Assembly (NCBI RefSeq): GCF_900142565.1 | Contig: NZ_FRBH01000003.1 | Coordinates: 62,001 to 126,000, forward strand | Origin: Chishuiella changwenlii | GTDB taxonomy: Bacteria > Bacteroidota > Bacteroidia > Flavobacteriales > Weeksellaceae | Length of the DNA: 64,000 nt | Direction: 5' to 3' | In this document: piece by piece, positions 26,304 to 36,194 of the stretch | How positions within the stretch are numbered: position 1 is the stretch's first letter | Layout of the letters: each line of letters begins with the position of its first letter | Translations under genes and position numbers: made by a program | Notes under the pieces: model-generated | Seen by the model: the letters and a program-made list of their open reading frames with translations, nothing else | The model's database searches: none | Told to the model about the DNA's origin: nothing

Positions 26304-29300
26304 ATGTATTATAAAGAATCTATTATAAAATTCTGCAATATAATTATTGTTGTTATTGAAAACTTCAAAATTCGATTTGAAGATAAAAAAGAAGAAGATA
26401 ATGTACAATTTTCACATCTTAATTCAATTCATTTAAAAGAAGATGAAATAAAAAATTATTCTGAAAAATTAGATTGGGGTATAAAAAATAAAGCAGTTAA
26501 AAATATCGCAATCACAGGTTCATATGGTTCTGGGAAAAGCAGTATTATAAAGTCATTTATAAAAAATGAAAATTTAGATAAGAAATCACTATCAATATCT
26601 TTCGCTAATTTTGAAAATAATGATGATTTAATAATTAAAGATGAGATTGAATTTAATATTGTAAATCAAATTCTATATTCTGAAAAGAAAAGTAAACTTC
26701 GAAATTCTAGATTCAAAAGAATATCAAATAAATCTTGGATAGAGAAATCTATTTCTATATTATTTATTTTAGTGTTCTTATATACAGTGATTAATTTATT
26801 CTTTCCTTCAATTAATAATAAGATTTCAATTTTTCCATATTGGGAATTACAAAAAGATATTTTCATTTCAATTTTTATAATTCAAACATTTTATATTCTT
26901 TATCATATTTATGATGACATAATTAATTTTAGAATTACTAAAATTTCTCCAACAGATATACAAGTAACAAATGAGAATAAAGAATCAAATGAATCCATAT
27001 TAAGTAAATATTATGATGAGATTCTAAACTTTTTTATAAATTCTAATGTAAGAATTGTATTCATTGAAGATTTAGATCGTTATGAAGGTTCTGTCAGTAT
27101 ATTTACACATCTTAGACAAATTAATGAGCAATTAAATAATTCTAAAGATTTAAATAAAAAAAAGATAACATTTGTATATGCTGTTAAGGATGATCTTCTT
27201 AAGGATGAACATACTAAAACAAAATTCTTTGATTTAATTATCCCTATTCTCCCTTTTATAAATTCTAATACTTCACGCGAATTTATTATAACAAAACTTA
27301 AAGAATTAGATAATGATATTTTAGATAAAAATCCAAATATTAAAAATTTAATCAAAGAAATATCACCTTATATAAACGATACACGTACAGCTTTAAATAT
27401 AAAAAACGAATTTATAATATTTAAAGATCAATACATTTCGAACTGGGAAAAAAATAATCCTAACGAAAAAGATAAATCAATAAGTAACCCTCCTTACGAT
27501 AAAATCTTAGCTATTGTAATCTATAAGAATTTATTTGCAAAAGATTATGTTAATCTATTATGCAATAGTTTTGATAGTCTAGTTTATTCCATTTTTTATC
27601 ACAAAGAAGAATTTCTTAAAAATAGTATTTCAGAGAAGGAAACAAGAATTAAAGAGATAGATGATGAAATTAAAGATTTACAAACAAGTCATATCCCTGA
27701 TATTGAAAGTTTAAATAAAATAATGATTAATTCATTAATAAAATTATTTATTGAAAATGATATTCCTCTGAATTCTATTGAAATCAACAATGAAAATATT
27801 ACATTAATAAATCTTCATATTGATGAAAATTTTAAAACATTAAAAGAAAATATTAAATACAGAAATAATGATAGGTTTCCATTTAAAGAAACAAATATTT
27901 CATTCCAACAATTAGTAAAAAGCTCAGGTATAGATTATAATAAAGAGTATGATAAAATTAAAAGTATTTCTGATGGAATTATAGGAAGGCTACAAAAAGA
28001 GAAAATAGCTTTAAATAAAGAAATAAGTATTATCAAATCTAAGTCTATAAGCGATCTGATTAAAAGAATTTCAGATAGTGAAATATTTGAAAAATCTAAA
28101 TTTAAGATTGAACAAAAAGATGGTGAGAAGGAAGATAGAGAAGCTTTATTATATGAATTAAAATTACTTTTTATTTTAGTAAAAAATGGGTATTTAAATG
28201 AACAATATTTAAATTATATATCACATAAACACGAAGGGTTACTAGATTTTGAAGATATAAGATTTAGAAATAAAATTATTGATGATATTGAATCTGACTT
28301 TACTTATAAAATCAAAAATATTGAGGACTTCATGGATGATATATCTCAAAGTCATTTTAATTCAAAAACAATTTTTAATTATACCATCTTAAATTTTTTA
28401 TTAAAAAATTTTGATAAACATAAGGATGAAATAAATTTATTCTATGATAATCTATTTTCAAATGAAAATTATCAAAAAGAATTTATTATTGGTGCATTTG
28501 CGAATCTAGATAATAAAAACGTCTTTAATTTTTATCATAAAGTAATATATAAAAAAGCTTTTTGGAAAAATATTGAAGATAACAACGAAATAATCAATCA
28601 AATTATATTAAATATTTTGAAAGAAAGTAATCCAGATAAATTACTTTTTCAATTAAACTCAGAAGATAAGTTATTAGAATATCTAAAAGAAAACGAGAAT
28701 ATTTTAAAAGATATATCACCAGAACAACTTGCGTTATTATATAAAAATATTTCATTCAAAATTTCAGATTTAAACAATATTACGAAGTTTGAAGTTCAAG
28801 AATTCATTTATAAAAACAATTTATACCACATCAATGAACAAAATCTAGAAGTAATTAATAACAAAATCAATCAAATAAATATTCCAGAATGGAAAATTTC
28901 CTATTTAAATCAATTCAATGATGAAAATTTTGAAGATTACATTTATGAAAATATAAATCAGTTTTTAGATAATTTATACTATCCAAAAATAAAAAAAGAA
29001 GAAAATGGTCAAGCTGTAGTTAACTGGATTCTTTATAATAGTTATATAGACGATGTTAATAGATATATTAAAGAAATAGAATTTACATTAGACTTACATT
29101 CAATTTCTATTTCAGAAATTGATGATAATTTATTTAAACCACTTTTAGAACATCTTAGAATTAAACCAAGTTGGAATAATATAAAAATTATATACAGTAA
29201 TATAGGCTTAGTGAATGAGCTAATAGCATTTATTAATTTAAATAAAAATATATTAGAATACGATCAAAATTTATCAATTGATAATGATGATGAACTAATA

Positions 29301-29975
29301 AGTGAAATTATAAAGTCAAATAAAATTGAAGATTTTAAAATTTTAAATGGAACTAATATTGAGTTTGAAGAAATTAATGATTATGTTGATTTTACGAAAT
29401 TTATAGAGTATATTATTGATAAAAAAAGAGTTGTATTAAATACAGATGTTTTCAACGTAATAAATAACGAGAATAAACTACATTTTATCAACCAATACAT
29501 AAGACAGGATTTAGATTTAGATGAATTAAAAATCGAAGCAAAAGACTATGCTAAACTAATTATCGAAAGTGAAGATCAAATTTCCAAGTTTTTAATCGGT
29601 TATATTTTAAATGATTTTGATAAAATTGAATTTGAAGAAGAAGCTATTATTTCGAAGTTGGTAGAATATACAATAGAAATTAATACAAATGTTGATATAA
29701 ATATTTTAAATGAACTTTTATCACAAATTGACAAAGAAAGTATAAAATTAAAGCTGATTTCAATTAAATTTAAATTATGTCCTCACTTAGCTGAAGATGA
29801 TGTAATTGAATTATTAAAACACACTAGTACATTTGAAGCAATTGAAGAAAGAGAAAATTATAAAGTTGAATTAAACGATATTAATAATGAAATTTTGAAT
29901 TATTTAAAATCTAAAAAAATAATAAAACATCATTATTCAAATAATACAGAAAATAAATATACCATTACATTTTAA
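26304..29975 (+). CDS. large YobI-like membrane P-loop NTPase
   Basis: 1223 residues. Walker A ITGSYGSGKSSII (near 70-82) and Walker B RIVFIEDLDRYEG (near 248-260) belong to a STAND/KAP-like NTPase of the YobI type. Two membrane helices (about 149-168 and 187-208) are inserted between them. The C-terminal 900 residues are helical, with a coiled coil around 440-460 and 560-590, and have no assigned domain. It is cytoplasmic-membrane anchored. The start at 26304 may be too early, since the first 20 residues are hydrophobic and atypical. Position beside restriction genes suggests defence, by inference. Confidence 0.72.
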   Translation: MYYKESIIKFCNIIIVVIENFKIRFEDKKEEDNVQFSHLNSIHLKEDEIKNYSEKLDWGIKNKAVKNIAITGSYGSGKSSIIKSFIKNENLDKKSLSISFANFENNDDLIIKDEIEFNIVNQILYSEKKSKLRNSRFKRISNKSWIEKSISILFILVFLYTVINLFFPSINNKISIFPYWELQKDIFISIFIIQTFYILYHIYDDIINFRITKISPTDIQVTNENKESNESILSKYYDEILNFFINSNVRIVFIEDLDRYEGSVSIFTHLRQINEQLNNSKDLNKKKITFVYAVKDDLLKDEHTKTKFFDLIIPILPFINSNTSREFIITKLKELDNDILDKNPNIKNLIKEISPYINDTRTALNIKNEFIIFKDQYISNWEKNNPNEKDKSISNPPYDKILAIVIYKNLFAKDYVNLLCNSFDSLVYSIFYHKEEFLKNSISEKETRIKEIDDEIKDLQTSHIPDIESLNKIMINSLIKLFIENDIPLNSIEINNENITLINLHIDENFKTLKENIKYRNNDRFPFKETNISFQQLVKSSGIDYNKEYDKIKSISDGIIGRLQKEKIALNKEISIIKSKSISDLIKRISDSEIFEKSKFKIEQKDGEKEDREALLYELKLLFILVKNGYLNEQYLNYISHKHEGLLDFEDIRFRNKIIDDIESDFTYKIKNIEDFMDDISQSHFNSKTIFNYTILNFLLKNFDKHKDEINLFYDNLFSNENYQKEFIIGAFANLDNKNVFNFYHKVIYKKAFWKNIEDNNEIINQIILNILKESNPDKLLFQLNSEDKLLEYLKENENILKDISPEQLALLYKNISFKISDLNNITKFEVQEFIYKNNLYHINEQNLEVINNKINQINIPEWKISYLNQFNDENFEDYIYENINQFLDNLYYPKIKKEENGQAVVNWILYNSYIDDVNRYIKEIEFTLDLHSISISEIDDNLFKPLLEHLRIKPSWNNIKIIYSNIGLVNELIAFINLNKNILEYDQNLSIDNDDELISEIIKSNKIEDFKILNGTNIEFEEINDYVDFTKFIEYIIDKKRVVLNTDVFNVINNENKLHFINQYIRQDLDLDELKIEAKDYAKLIIESEDQISKFLIGYILNDFDKIEFEEEAIISKLVEYTIEINTNVDINILNELLSQIDKESIKLKLISIKFKLCPHLAEDDVIELLKHTSTFEAIEERENYKVELNDINNEILNYLKSKKIIKHHYSNNTENKYTITF

Positions 29976-29983
29976 TTCTCTCC

Positions 29984-30019
29984 CCAACTCAATTTCAAAT
30001 TTAGTTGGTTTTTTTTTTT
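29984..30019 (+). terminator. terminator after the YobI-like gene
   Basis: CCAACT pairs with AGTTGG, extended by AATTT/AAATT, followed by twelve T. It is 9 bp beyond the stop. Confidence 0.78.
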
Positions 30020-30321
30020 GCTGCCAACAAAAGCAAAAAAATCCATCATTCACATTCTAAAACAGAGATCAAACAGCCGCCCCACCAAAGCTATTTTACA
30101 TTACATGCTGCTATAGTCACCTACGGGCAGAGGCGACAAGGCATTATAATCATACTATGTATAAAACCATATCTTTTAACTGTTTAAAGCAGAGAGCATT
30201 TCAATATTCGTATTTTACTATTGTATATTTTTTAATTTTAAAACTAGAATATAATTACATTAATAATTTACTACTTTATACTTACTTTAGTAAAAAATAT
30301 ATCTTACAAAAAAAAATTACT
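30020..30321. other. non-coding spacer before the integrase
   Basis: About 300 bp. The first 120 bp (to about 30145) are clearly richer in GC than the flanks and look like leftover foreign DNA, the rest is AT-rich. The two short reading frames here lack start context and protein-like composition. No promoter or RNA gene could be supported. Confidence 0.4.
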
Positions 30322-31584
30322 TTATATCAAATTCTCAAAAGCTTCATCAATTTCATGGTCTTTAAAATCTTCTAAGTAGGATTCTGTTGTTTTAATTGAT
30401 TGGTGACCGAGAGCTTGTTTAATTTTAGAAACATGAACACCATTTTTTAATGAAATTGTAGCAAAAGTATGCCGAGCTGTATAGAAATTGATATTAGTAT
30501 CAATATTCAACTTTACAAAAATTAGTTTTAGTTGTTTGTTATAATAACTTCTAACATTATGTTTTCTACCTGCTAATTCCTCTTCATCATATTCAAGAAT
30601 ATTTTTCTTTAAAATTGGAAAAATATAATTTGTTGGATAGGGGCGATATTCTTTGTAGAAATTTAATATTTCATTTGTGATTTCGTTTTCAGGTATTTTT
30701 ACTCGTATGTTAATCCCTGTTTTATTTCTTTTGTAAGAAAATTTACTATGTTCAATATCATCCCATCTTAATTCAGCTAAATCAGTGAAATTCATACCTC
30801 TTGCATAAAAACTAAATAAATATAAATATCGTGCATTAGTTGCTGAAGGAATATTTTTAATATCAAAATCTATTAAATTTTGTAATTGCTCTTTGGTTAG
30901 TGCTTTTTTTATTTTTTGAGATTTAAGAGCAGATATTTTGTAATCTTTAAAAGGATATAATTCCTGTTTTGCAATTTTTGATTTTATCGCAATATTGAAA
31001 GTTGCACGTATATTTCTCATATAAACTCCAATTCCACCATCTTTACATCCTGTTTTTCTTAAAAATGTTTCATAATTTAATAAGAAGTTATAATCAATAT
31101 CATCAAATGAGTATTTATCAATGTTGCTTTTAAATTTTCTTAAAGAAATTAAAGTGTCATTATGAGAATCACTATAACTTATTTGTTTAGATTCGTATAA
31201 TTGTTTTGTTCTTAATTCTAAAAATTCAACAAAATTATTGTTATCAATAGAATTTTGACGATATAAATTATCAAATTCTATTAATGTAAATGTATTTTTA
31301 TACTCAAGCAGTTCATCGAGAATTTTAGAAGCGTCATCCTCAAACCTACTTAATACTCTATTTGATTGCAGATAATTTGAATTTTTAGAATTGAATCTAC
31401 CTTTTGCTTCATTCCATTCTCTTAAATCACAAGAATAGGGGATTTTATAGAATTTAGATTTTCTATCAATCGTAATTCTTAAATAGATTGGGAATTTACC
31501 ATCAGCTAGAGCATTTTTTTTACAAACGATTTTAATACTTGATTTCATACATAAATTTTTATCGGTATAACATTCAGACAACAT
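30322..31584 (-). CDS. int: tyrosine recombinase, integrase of the element
   Basis: 420 residues. An N-terminal arm-binding and SAM-like core-binding domain (to about 220) precedes the catalytic domain. The active site is recognisable: an Arg in FYARGMNFTDLAELRW, the segment NFYTARHTFAT with the second Arg, LGHQSIKTTESY with His and the nucleophile Tyr. It would insert the element into the tRNA 3' end and, with a directionality factor, excise it. It reads inward from the right attachment site, 115 bp away. Its 3' end is repeated at 18515 and 36091. Confidence 0.93.
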   Translation of the reverse strand: MLSECYTDKNLCMKSSIKIVCKKNALADGKFPIYLRITIDRKSKFYKIPYSCDLREWNEAKGRFNSKNSNYLQSNRVLSRFEDDASKILDELLEYKNTFTLIEFDNLYRQNSIDNNNFVEFLELRTKQLYESKQISYSDSHNDTLISLRKFKSNIDKYSFDDIDYNFLLNYETFLRKTGCKDGGIGVYMRNIRATFNIAIKSKIAKQELYPFKDYKISALKSQKIKKALTKEQLQNLIDFDIKNIPSATNARYLYLFSFYARGMNFTDLAELRWDDIEHSKFSYKRNKTGINIRVKIPENEITNEILNFYKEYRPYPTNYIFPILKKNILEYDEEELAGRKHNVRSYYNKQLKLIFVKLNIDTNINFYTARHTFATISLKNGVHVSKIKQALGHQSIKTTESYLEDFKDHEIDEAFENLI

Positions 31585-31699
31585 ATTGTACTGTATTATC
31601 TATTTGAATGAAATCAAAAATAATTTTTATTAATTTTAAAACATTGATTTTCAATAGTTATGAATATAAATGAAACAATTTGAAAGTTTCATTACGCCC

Positions 31700-31743
31700 A
31701 CTCATAATCAGCAAGTCCTTGGTTCGAGCCCAAGTGGGACCAC
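31700..31743 (+). repeat. right attachment repeat (attR), displaced tRNA 3' half
   Basis: 44 bp identical to 4313-4356, from the anticodon loop through the 3' end. There is no 5' half, so it is not a functional tRNA. Confidence 0.9.
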
Positions 31744-31746
31744 ATA

Positions 31747-31780
31747 AAAATCCCGATAAACATTGTTTATCGGGATTTTT
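31747..31780 (+). terminator. strong terminator next to attR
   Basis: AAAATCCCGATAAAC pairs perfectly with GTTTATCGGGATTTT around three bases. It is either the original terminator of the tRNA pair or, as at 4370, the left-end terminator of another element. Confidence 0.85.
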
Positions 31781-31784
31781 GGTT

Positions 31785-32274
31785 TTATATTATTTCTTTA
31801 TCAAATATTTAAATACTTCATGTAAATCATTAATTTTCATAAAAATGTTATTTGAAGATTTTTTAGTTAAATAACTATGATAGATCTACAAGAAAGAGAA
31901 ATATTGCAGTTTTTAATACTAATCATTTTGTAAATTATTCAATATTAATTGGAGTAACTCATGAATATAATTTACCATTTTTGAATAATTTATTTATATT
32001 CTTTTATGATTAATCCTATAATATGATTTTATTGTAGAGTAAGATGATATGAAATTTTTTCCTCCATGGTATAATAAATCTTTGATGATTTTTACAAATA
32101 TGTGTTCAATAGATTCTTTTAAAATATAGAAAGCAGATAAAATCATATTTTTAAATTTAGTATGTATTTATATTTTATAAGTTTTTATAGATAGATAAAA
32201 ATATAAATTTAATGTCTAACTATTATAGTTAGTTGTTAACTTGTGATTTAATAATAAATTTATATAATTTAAAA
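31785..32274. other. long AT-rich non-coding stretch
   Basis: About 490 bp with no supported gene. A 50-codon minus-strand frame (31994-32146) and an 18-codon plus-strand frame (31877) have no recognisable content. The stretch probably holds the promoter and leader of the nuclease/HEPN pair, but no consensus promoter box was found. Confidence 0.4.
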
Positions 32275-34389
32275 ATGGAATTGAATGTTAATTATCAAGA
32301 AAAAATAGATGAGAATTTTAAAATTATAGAAAGTATATCTAGAAAGATTAATTCTTTAGAATTATTATCATTCTTGGCTTATTTTAATTCTCTACATTCT
32401 AAAGACGAATATGAAGATTATAGAGAAGGAAGGAATTATTTTGTTTCTGAAGTTGTAGCAAATCAATGTTTAAAAAATGAAGCTATTGATAATTCTAATG
32501 TAAATGATGAAGAGAAACTTAGATATTTTTTTGAAATTCAAGAAGCTACTCTAAATTATTGTAGTCTAAGAACTACTAAAGACTTATCAGATAAGTATGT
32601 TAAAGGAGATTTGCTTAACGAAATTAGTTCAAAAATAGAATTAGAAACAAAAACGGTTAAAAATCCTGGTCATCCAATTCATCATTTACAGTTTTCAAAA
32701 GAATTATATAAACCCTTTAATGATCAAATTTATAAGTCTTTTGGGTTTACTTTATCTGATATATTACTAATTAGTGATGGTTTATTAGAATTCTTGACTA
32801 AAAGACTTGAAAAACAGAGAAAACAATATAATAATCTTTCTAATTCTTTTACAAGAGAAACAATAAAATTAAAAAAAGGAAAATCAAAACAAAAATTTAT
32901 TAAATATAATAATATAGATTTTAGTGACTTGGTCAAGAAAAATGAACATGAAATTAGAGAATATTATGTGAATTTTTTTAGAATACAATTCTTATATAAT
33001 ATTGATAAGTCTTGGGTATTTAAATCGGAAGAGTTGTCGGAATTCTTAAATATAGATATAAAAAATGTTACTTCCTTATTAGATTCTTTTTCTATAGGAT
33101 TTAATTCTTTACCTAATTCTTCTGATATTTTTAATTCTGAAAATATACTAATAAAGAAACCATTAATAAAAAATAAAGATTCTTACTTATTAACTTCAGT
33201 ACCTCTTTTGACATGGTGTGCAAGTGAGCTATTTGAAGATTTTTTTAAAAAAAATAGTAAGTTATTTGGAAAATTTACAAAGCAAAAACATAATTTTTTA
33301 CAAATTACATCTGAAAAATATTTTCAAACTATTTTACCTGAAGCTAAACATTATTCGAATATGTTTTATGGTTCAACTGAAAGTAGAATGGAAACTGATT
33401 GTATAATAATATTTAATGAATATTTATTTATAGTTGAAGCTAAGGCGAATAAATTATCTTCTAAAGCAAAATCAGGTCATAATCTGAAGGTAAAAGATCA
33501 ATTAGAAGATATTTTAATAAATTCACATAATCAGGCGTTACGTGTCTTGAATTATTTGAAAGAAGAAAAAGAAGTAGAATTTAGCAATAAGTTAAATCAA
33601 AAATTAAATGTAAAAATTTCTGATTATAAAGAGGTTTATTTAGTTTCATTAACATTAGAGCAATTTGGAAATATAGTTCCTATTATTAAAAATAATGATA
33701 ATGATAATTTTTTTGATAAATCAAATTTTCCATTGGTAATAAGTTTGTATGATTTAGCTATTATAAATGATTTATTTGAAACTCCTTCATTGTTTTTTAA
33801 ATACTTAGATTTTAGAAATTCTTACTTAAAATATTCTAATACTTATATTTTTGAAGAATTAGATTTAATAGGGTATTTTATAAAAGGTTTAGGAAACAAT
33901 ATATTAAATGTTTTAAAAAATAGAGAATATGCTGATGTTAGTTATTTTCAGTTTACACCAGAAACAGATTTTATAAATAATTATTATTTTCAACTCCAAA
34001 AAGGATTTTTAAATGTAGCAAAGCCTTCATATTTTAAAAATAAAATTTTTAAAGAATTAATTATTAAAATAGATAAATCAAATCTTAAACATTCAATTGA
34101 AACTTCTTTATATTTATTAAGTTTTAATCCTAAATCGATATTTGATTTCACCCAAAAAATTAAAAAAACAATAGATCAATTTAAAATAGACAAAAAATTA
34201 CATGATTGTTCAATTTATACTCAAGACGAGGGAGGTATTGGATTTACTTATATGATTGATGTAGATGAAGACAATTTATTAAAAGTTTTAGAAAACTATA
34301 TAAAGTATAAAAAATCACAATCTAATTCAAAAGTATGGATTGGAATAGGAGAAATTAATAATCAGATAATGTCTATCATAAAAATATAA
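32275..34389 (+). CDS. putative nuclease with PD-(D/E)XK-like core
   Basis: 704 residues from ATG 32275; the longer frame from TTG 32233 adds 14 hydrophobic residues and is less likely. Residues 375-390 (D375, then EAK at 388-390, inside a run of beta-type residues) fit a PD-(D/E)XK nuclease with 12-residue spacing. The Glu two residues before D375 and helices around it also fit. The rest is unassigned; FSKELYKPF and the Lys-rich stretch near 210 are notable. It lies 50 bp before the HEPN gene on the same strand. Defence function is inference. Confidence 0.6.
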   Translation: MELNVNYQEKIDENFKIIESISRKINSLELLSFLAYFNSLHSKDEYEDYREGRNYFVSEVVANQCLKNEAIDNSNVNDEEKLRYFFEIQEATLNYCSLRTTKDLSDKYVKGDLLNEISSKIELETKTVKNPGHPIHHLQFSKELYKPFNDQIYKSFGFTLSDILLISDGLLEFLTKRLEKQRKQYNNLSNSFTRETIKLKKGKSKQKFIKYNNIDFSDLVKKNEHEIREYYVNFFRIQFLYNIDKSWVFKSEELSEFLNIDIKNVTSLLDSFSIGFNSLPNSSDIFNSENILIKKPLIKNKDSYLLTSVPLLTWCASELFEDFFKKNSKLFGKFTKQKHNFLQITSEKYFQTILPEAKHYSNMFYGSTESRMETDCIIIFNEYLFIVEAKANKLSSKAKSGHNLKVKDQLEDILINSHNQALRVLNYLKEEKEVEFSNKLNQKLNVKISDYKEVYLVSLTLEQFGNIVPIIKNNDNDNFFDKSNFPLVISLYDLAIINDLFETPSLFFKYLDFRNSYLKYSNTYIFEELDLIGYFIKGLGNNILNVLKNREYADVSYFQFTPETDFINNYYFQLQKGFLNVAKPSYFKNKIFKELIIKIDKSNLKHSIETSLYLLSFNPKSIFDFTQKIKKTIDQFKIDKKLHDCSIYTQDEGGIGFTYMIDVDEDNLLKVLENYIKYKKSQSNSKVWIGIGEINNQIMSIIKI

Positions 34390-34439
34390 TTTTTTGTAAT
34401 TCATAATAATGAAAATTAACTTAAATAAATATTTAATCA

Positions 34440-35981
34440 ATGTCAAGAGAAGATCAGATTTTAAATAAACTAAATTTTTTTTTAGATATAGGAGAAATTA
34501 ATAATGAGAAGCCGGATGAAGCTAATTTAATTTTAGGTAGTATTTATGAATATTCAAGAGAATTAAATTTAATTGATGCTTTAAATAAAGGTATTTATAT
34601 ATCTTCCTTAGTTGATTTAGGTAAATACTCAGATGAAGATAAAATGACATTTTATTACAATTTGTCTAATGCTTGGTCTTATAAAAAAATGATGCTTCAG
34701 GAATTAAATAACTCTTTATATTGGAATTTTGAAAGTGAAGAATTAGTTCAGGAAATATTAAACTGTAGAAAAGCTTTATATTATTCAAAGAATTCAAAGA
34801 ATTTAAATAGGAAATGTGAAATTTTAACAAATCTCGGAAATAATTTATCGCATTTAGGTCGATTTTCTGAAGCTGTAGAATGCTGGAGCTTAGCTGTAAA
34901 TATTATAGATGATTTTCCAATGGCAATAGGTAATTTAGGTTTCGGGCTATTCCATTATGCTCAAGTTCTTTATGATAGTCATCATAAAGCATTATTTTTA
35001 AAAGAATCTAATATTTATTTAAAAAAAGCAATTAAATTAGATGGTATTTATCCTGAAGCTAAAAAAGATTTTTTACGTTTATCATCCGTAATAGAGAGCA
35101 AAGTGGATATTACATTTTTAACTGCTAAAAATGATTTTAAAAATACTTCCATAGGAAATAGTTTCGAAGAAAAAAAATATCGTAAATGGTGTGTAGAAAA
35201 TAAATTATTTTTAAATCCTTTAAACGATATTTTTCAAAATAACATAGTTGCTCATGATATTTTATGTCTTCCAACAATAATTGTAAATAATGTAGATTCG
35301 AACATTTATAAATATCACACTATTTTTAATCAGATTAAGCAAGAATTTTGTTCTGCTAGATATCTTTTTTACGATTCTGTAGTTAATCAAACCTTACACT
35401 TTAGTGATAGAGATACAGTTATTATTGATTTGTTTGATTATTCATTACACTCTTATAACGTTGAGAAAACAAAATTAGCATTTAGGACATTATATTCTAT
35501 TTTAGATAAAATAGCATATTTAATTAATATTTATCTAAATCTGGGATATAATTCATATGAAGTTACTTATAGAAAAATATGGTATTCAAAAAAAGGAAAA
35601 CTCAATCCTTTAATAGAACAAAGTCAAAATTGGGCTTTAAGAGGATTATTTTGGCTTTATAAAGATTTTTTTGAAAAAGAAGAGTTACATTCATATTTAG
35701 AACCTGAAGCTAAAGAGCTTTCAACTATTAGAAATTTCATTGAACACAAATCATTTAAAGTTATAGAATTAGGTAGCTCTGGAATATCAGAGGATGGTTT
35801 TACTTATATAATAGGGAGAGAGCATTTTATTGAGAAAACTTTAAAATTGATGAAAACTATAAGAGCTGGAATAATATATACTTCTCTTTTTATAAATATT
35901 GAAGAAACTATAAAAGATTATGACGCTGATAAACTTGGAAAGGTACAATTGTCAATTTTAGATGATAACTTTAAAATTTAA
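34440..35981 (+). CDS. TPR-like protein with C-terminal HEPN domain (LA2681-like)
   Basis: 513 residues. The N-terminal half has TPR-like helical pairs (for example CEILTNLGNNLSHLGRFSEA and MAIGNLGFGLFHYAQVLY, residues about 125-205). The C-terminal part carries RNFIEH at 431-436, the R-x4-H motif of HEPN ribonucleases, in a helical context that resembles the LA2681-type HEPN family. HEPN enzymes cleave RNA and are frequent toxins and antiviral effectors. Together with the nuclease gene upstream it forms a likely two-gene unit. Confidence 0.62.
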   Translation: MSREDQILNKLNFFLDIGEINNEKPDEANLILGSIYEYSRELNLIDALNKGIYISSLVDLGKYSDEDKMTFYYNLSNAWSYKKMMLQELNNSLYWNFESEELVQEILNCRKALYYSKNSKNLNRKCEILTNLGNNLSHLGRFSEAVECWSLAVNIIDDFPMAIGNLGFGLFHYAQVLYDSHHKALFLKESNIYLKKAIKLDGIYPEAKKDFLRLSSVIESKVDITFLTAKNDFKNTSIGNSFEEKKYRKWCVENKLFLNPLNDIFQNNIVAHDILCLPTIIVNNVDSNIYKYHTIFNQIKQEFCSARYLFYDSVVNQTLHFSDRDTVIIDLFDYSLHSYNVEKTKLAFRTLYSILDKIAYLINIYLNLGYNSYEVTYRKIWYSKKGKLNPLIEQSQNWALRGLFWLYKDFFEKEELHSYLEPEAKELSTIRNFIEHKSFKVIELGSSGISEDGFTYIIGREHFIEKTLKLMKTIRAGIIYTSLFINIEETIKDYDADKLGKVQLSILDDNFKI

Positions 35982-36090
35982 TATATGTAAAAAATCAACT
36001 ATAAATAATATTAAACACATCTTATTATTAACTTAAGATTTATAGACAATGTGATTTTTATATAGAAATCAACTACATAAATTAGTTACT

Positions 36091-36133
36091 ATATCAAATT
36101 CTCAAAAGCCTCATCAATTTCATGATCTTTAAA
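36091..36133 (-). pseudogene. 43-bp remnant of the integrase 3' end
   Basis: On the minus strand this encodes the last codons of the integrase, ending ...FENLI and a stop. It differs from 30324-30366 at about two positions. It follows the HEPN gene by 110 bp, as the other integrase ends follow the KAP and YobI-like genes. It is the scar of a deleted integrase. Confidence 0.82.
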
Positions 36134-36194
36134 TATCACTCAGTATCATTAATAATCCTTTAAAGAATTTATATTGTTATACTTCCCAAACAAC

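Larger units (their letters stand above)
4313..31743. mobile_element. tRNA-integrated mobilizable element with anti-phage cargo (about 27.4 kb)
   Basis: The bounds are the 44-bp direct repeats of the tRNA 3' half (4313-4356 and 31700-31743). A full tyrosine recombinase lies next to the right repeat. The left module has an excisionase-like HTH, an ATPase, a primase-like protein and a MobV relaxase, but I see no type IV secretion genes, so it should be mobilizable and not self-transmissible. Cargo: CBASS, KAP NTPase, Fic, type I restriction-modification and YobI-like NTPase. An integrase fragment at 18515 shows that the element is composite. Whether it still excises is not known. Confidence 0.85.

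Noticed and set aside
30005-30375. Two short plus-strand frames before the integrase
   Set aside because: They begin in a T-run terminator and overlap the integrase 3' end; no ribosome-binding context.
31700-31743. Third tRNA gene
   Set aside because: Only the 3' half is present; it is an attachment-site scar.
31680-31874. 64-codon frame across the right attachment site
   Set aside because: It reads through the tRNA 3' half and a terminator and has no protein-like features.
31994-32146. 50-codon minus-strand frame in the AT-rich gap
   Set aside because: Short, with no homology recalled and no start context; chance is likely at this base composition.
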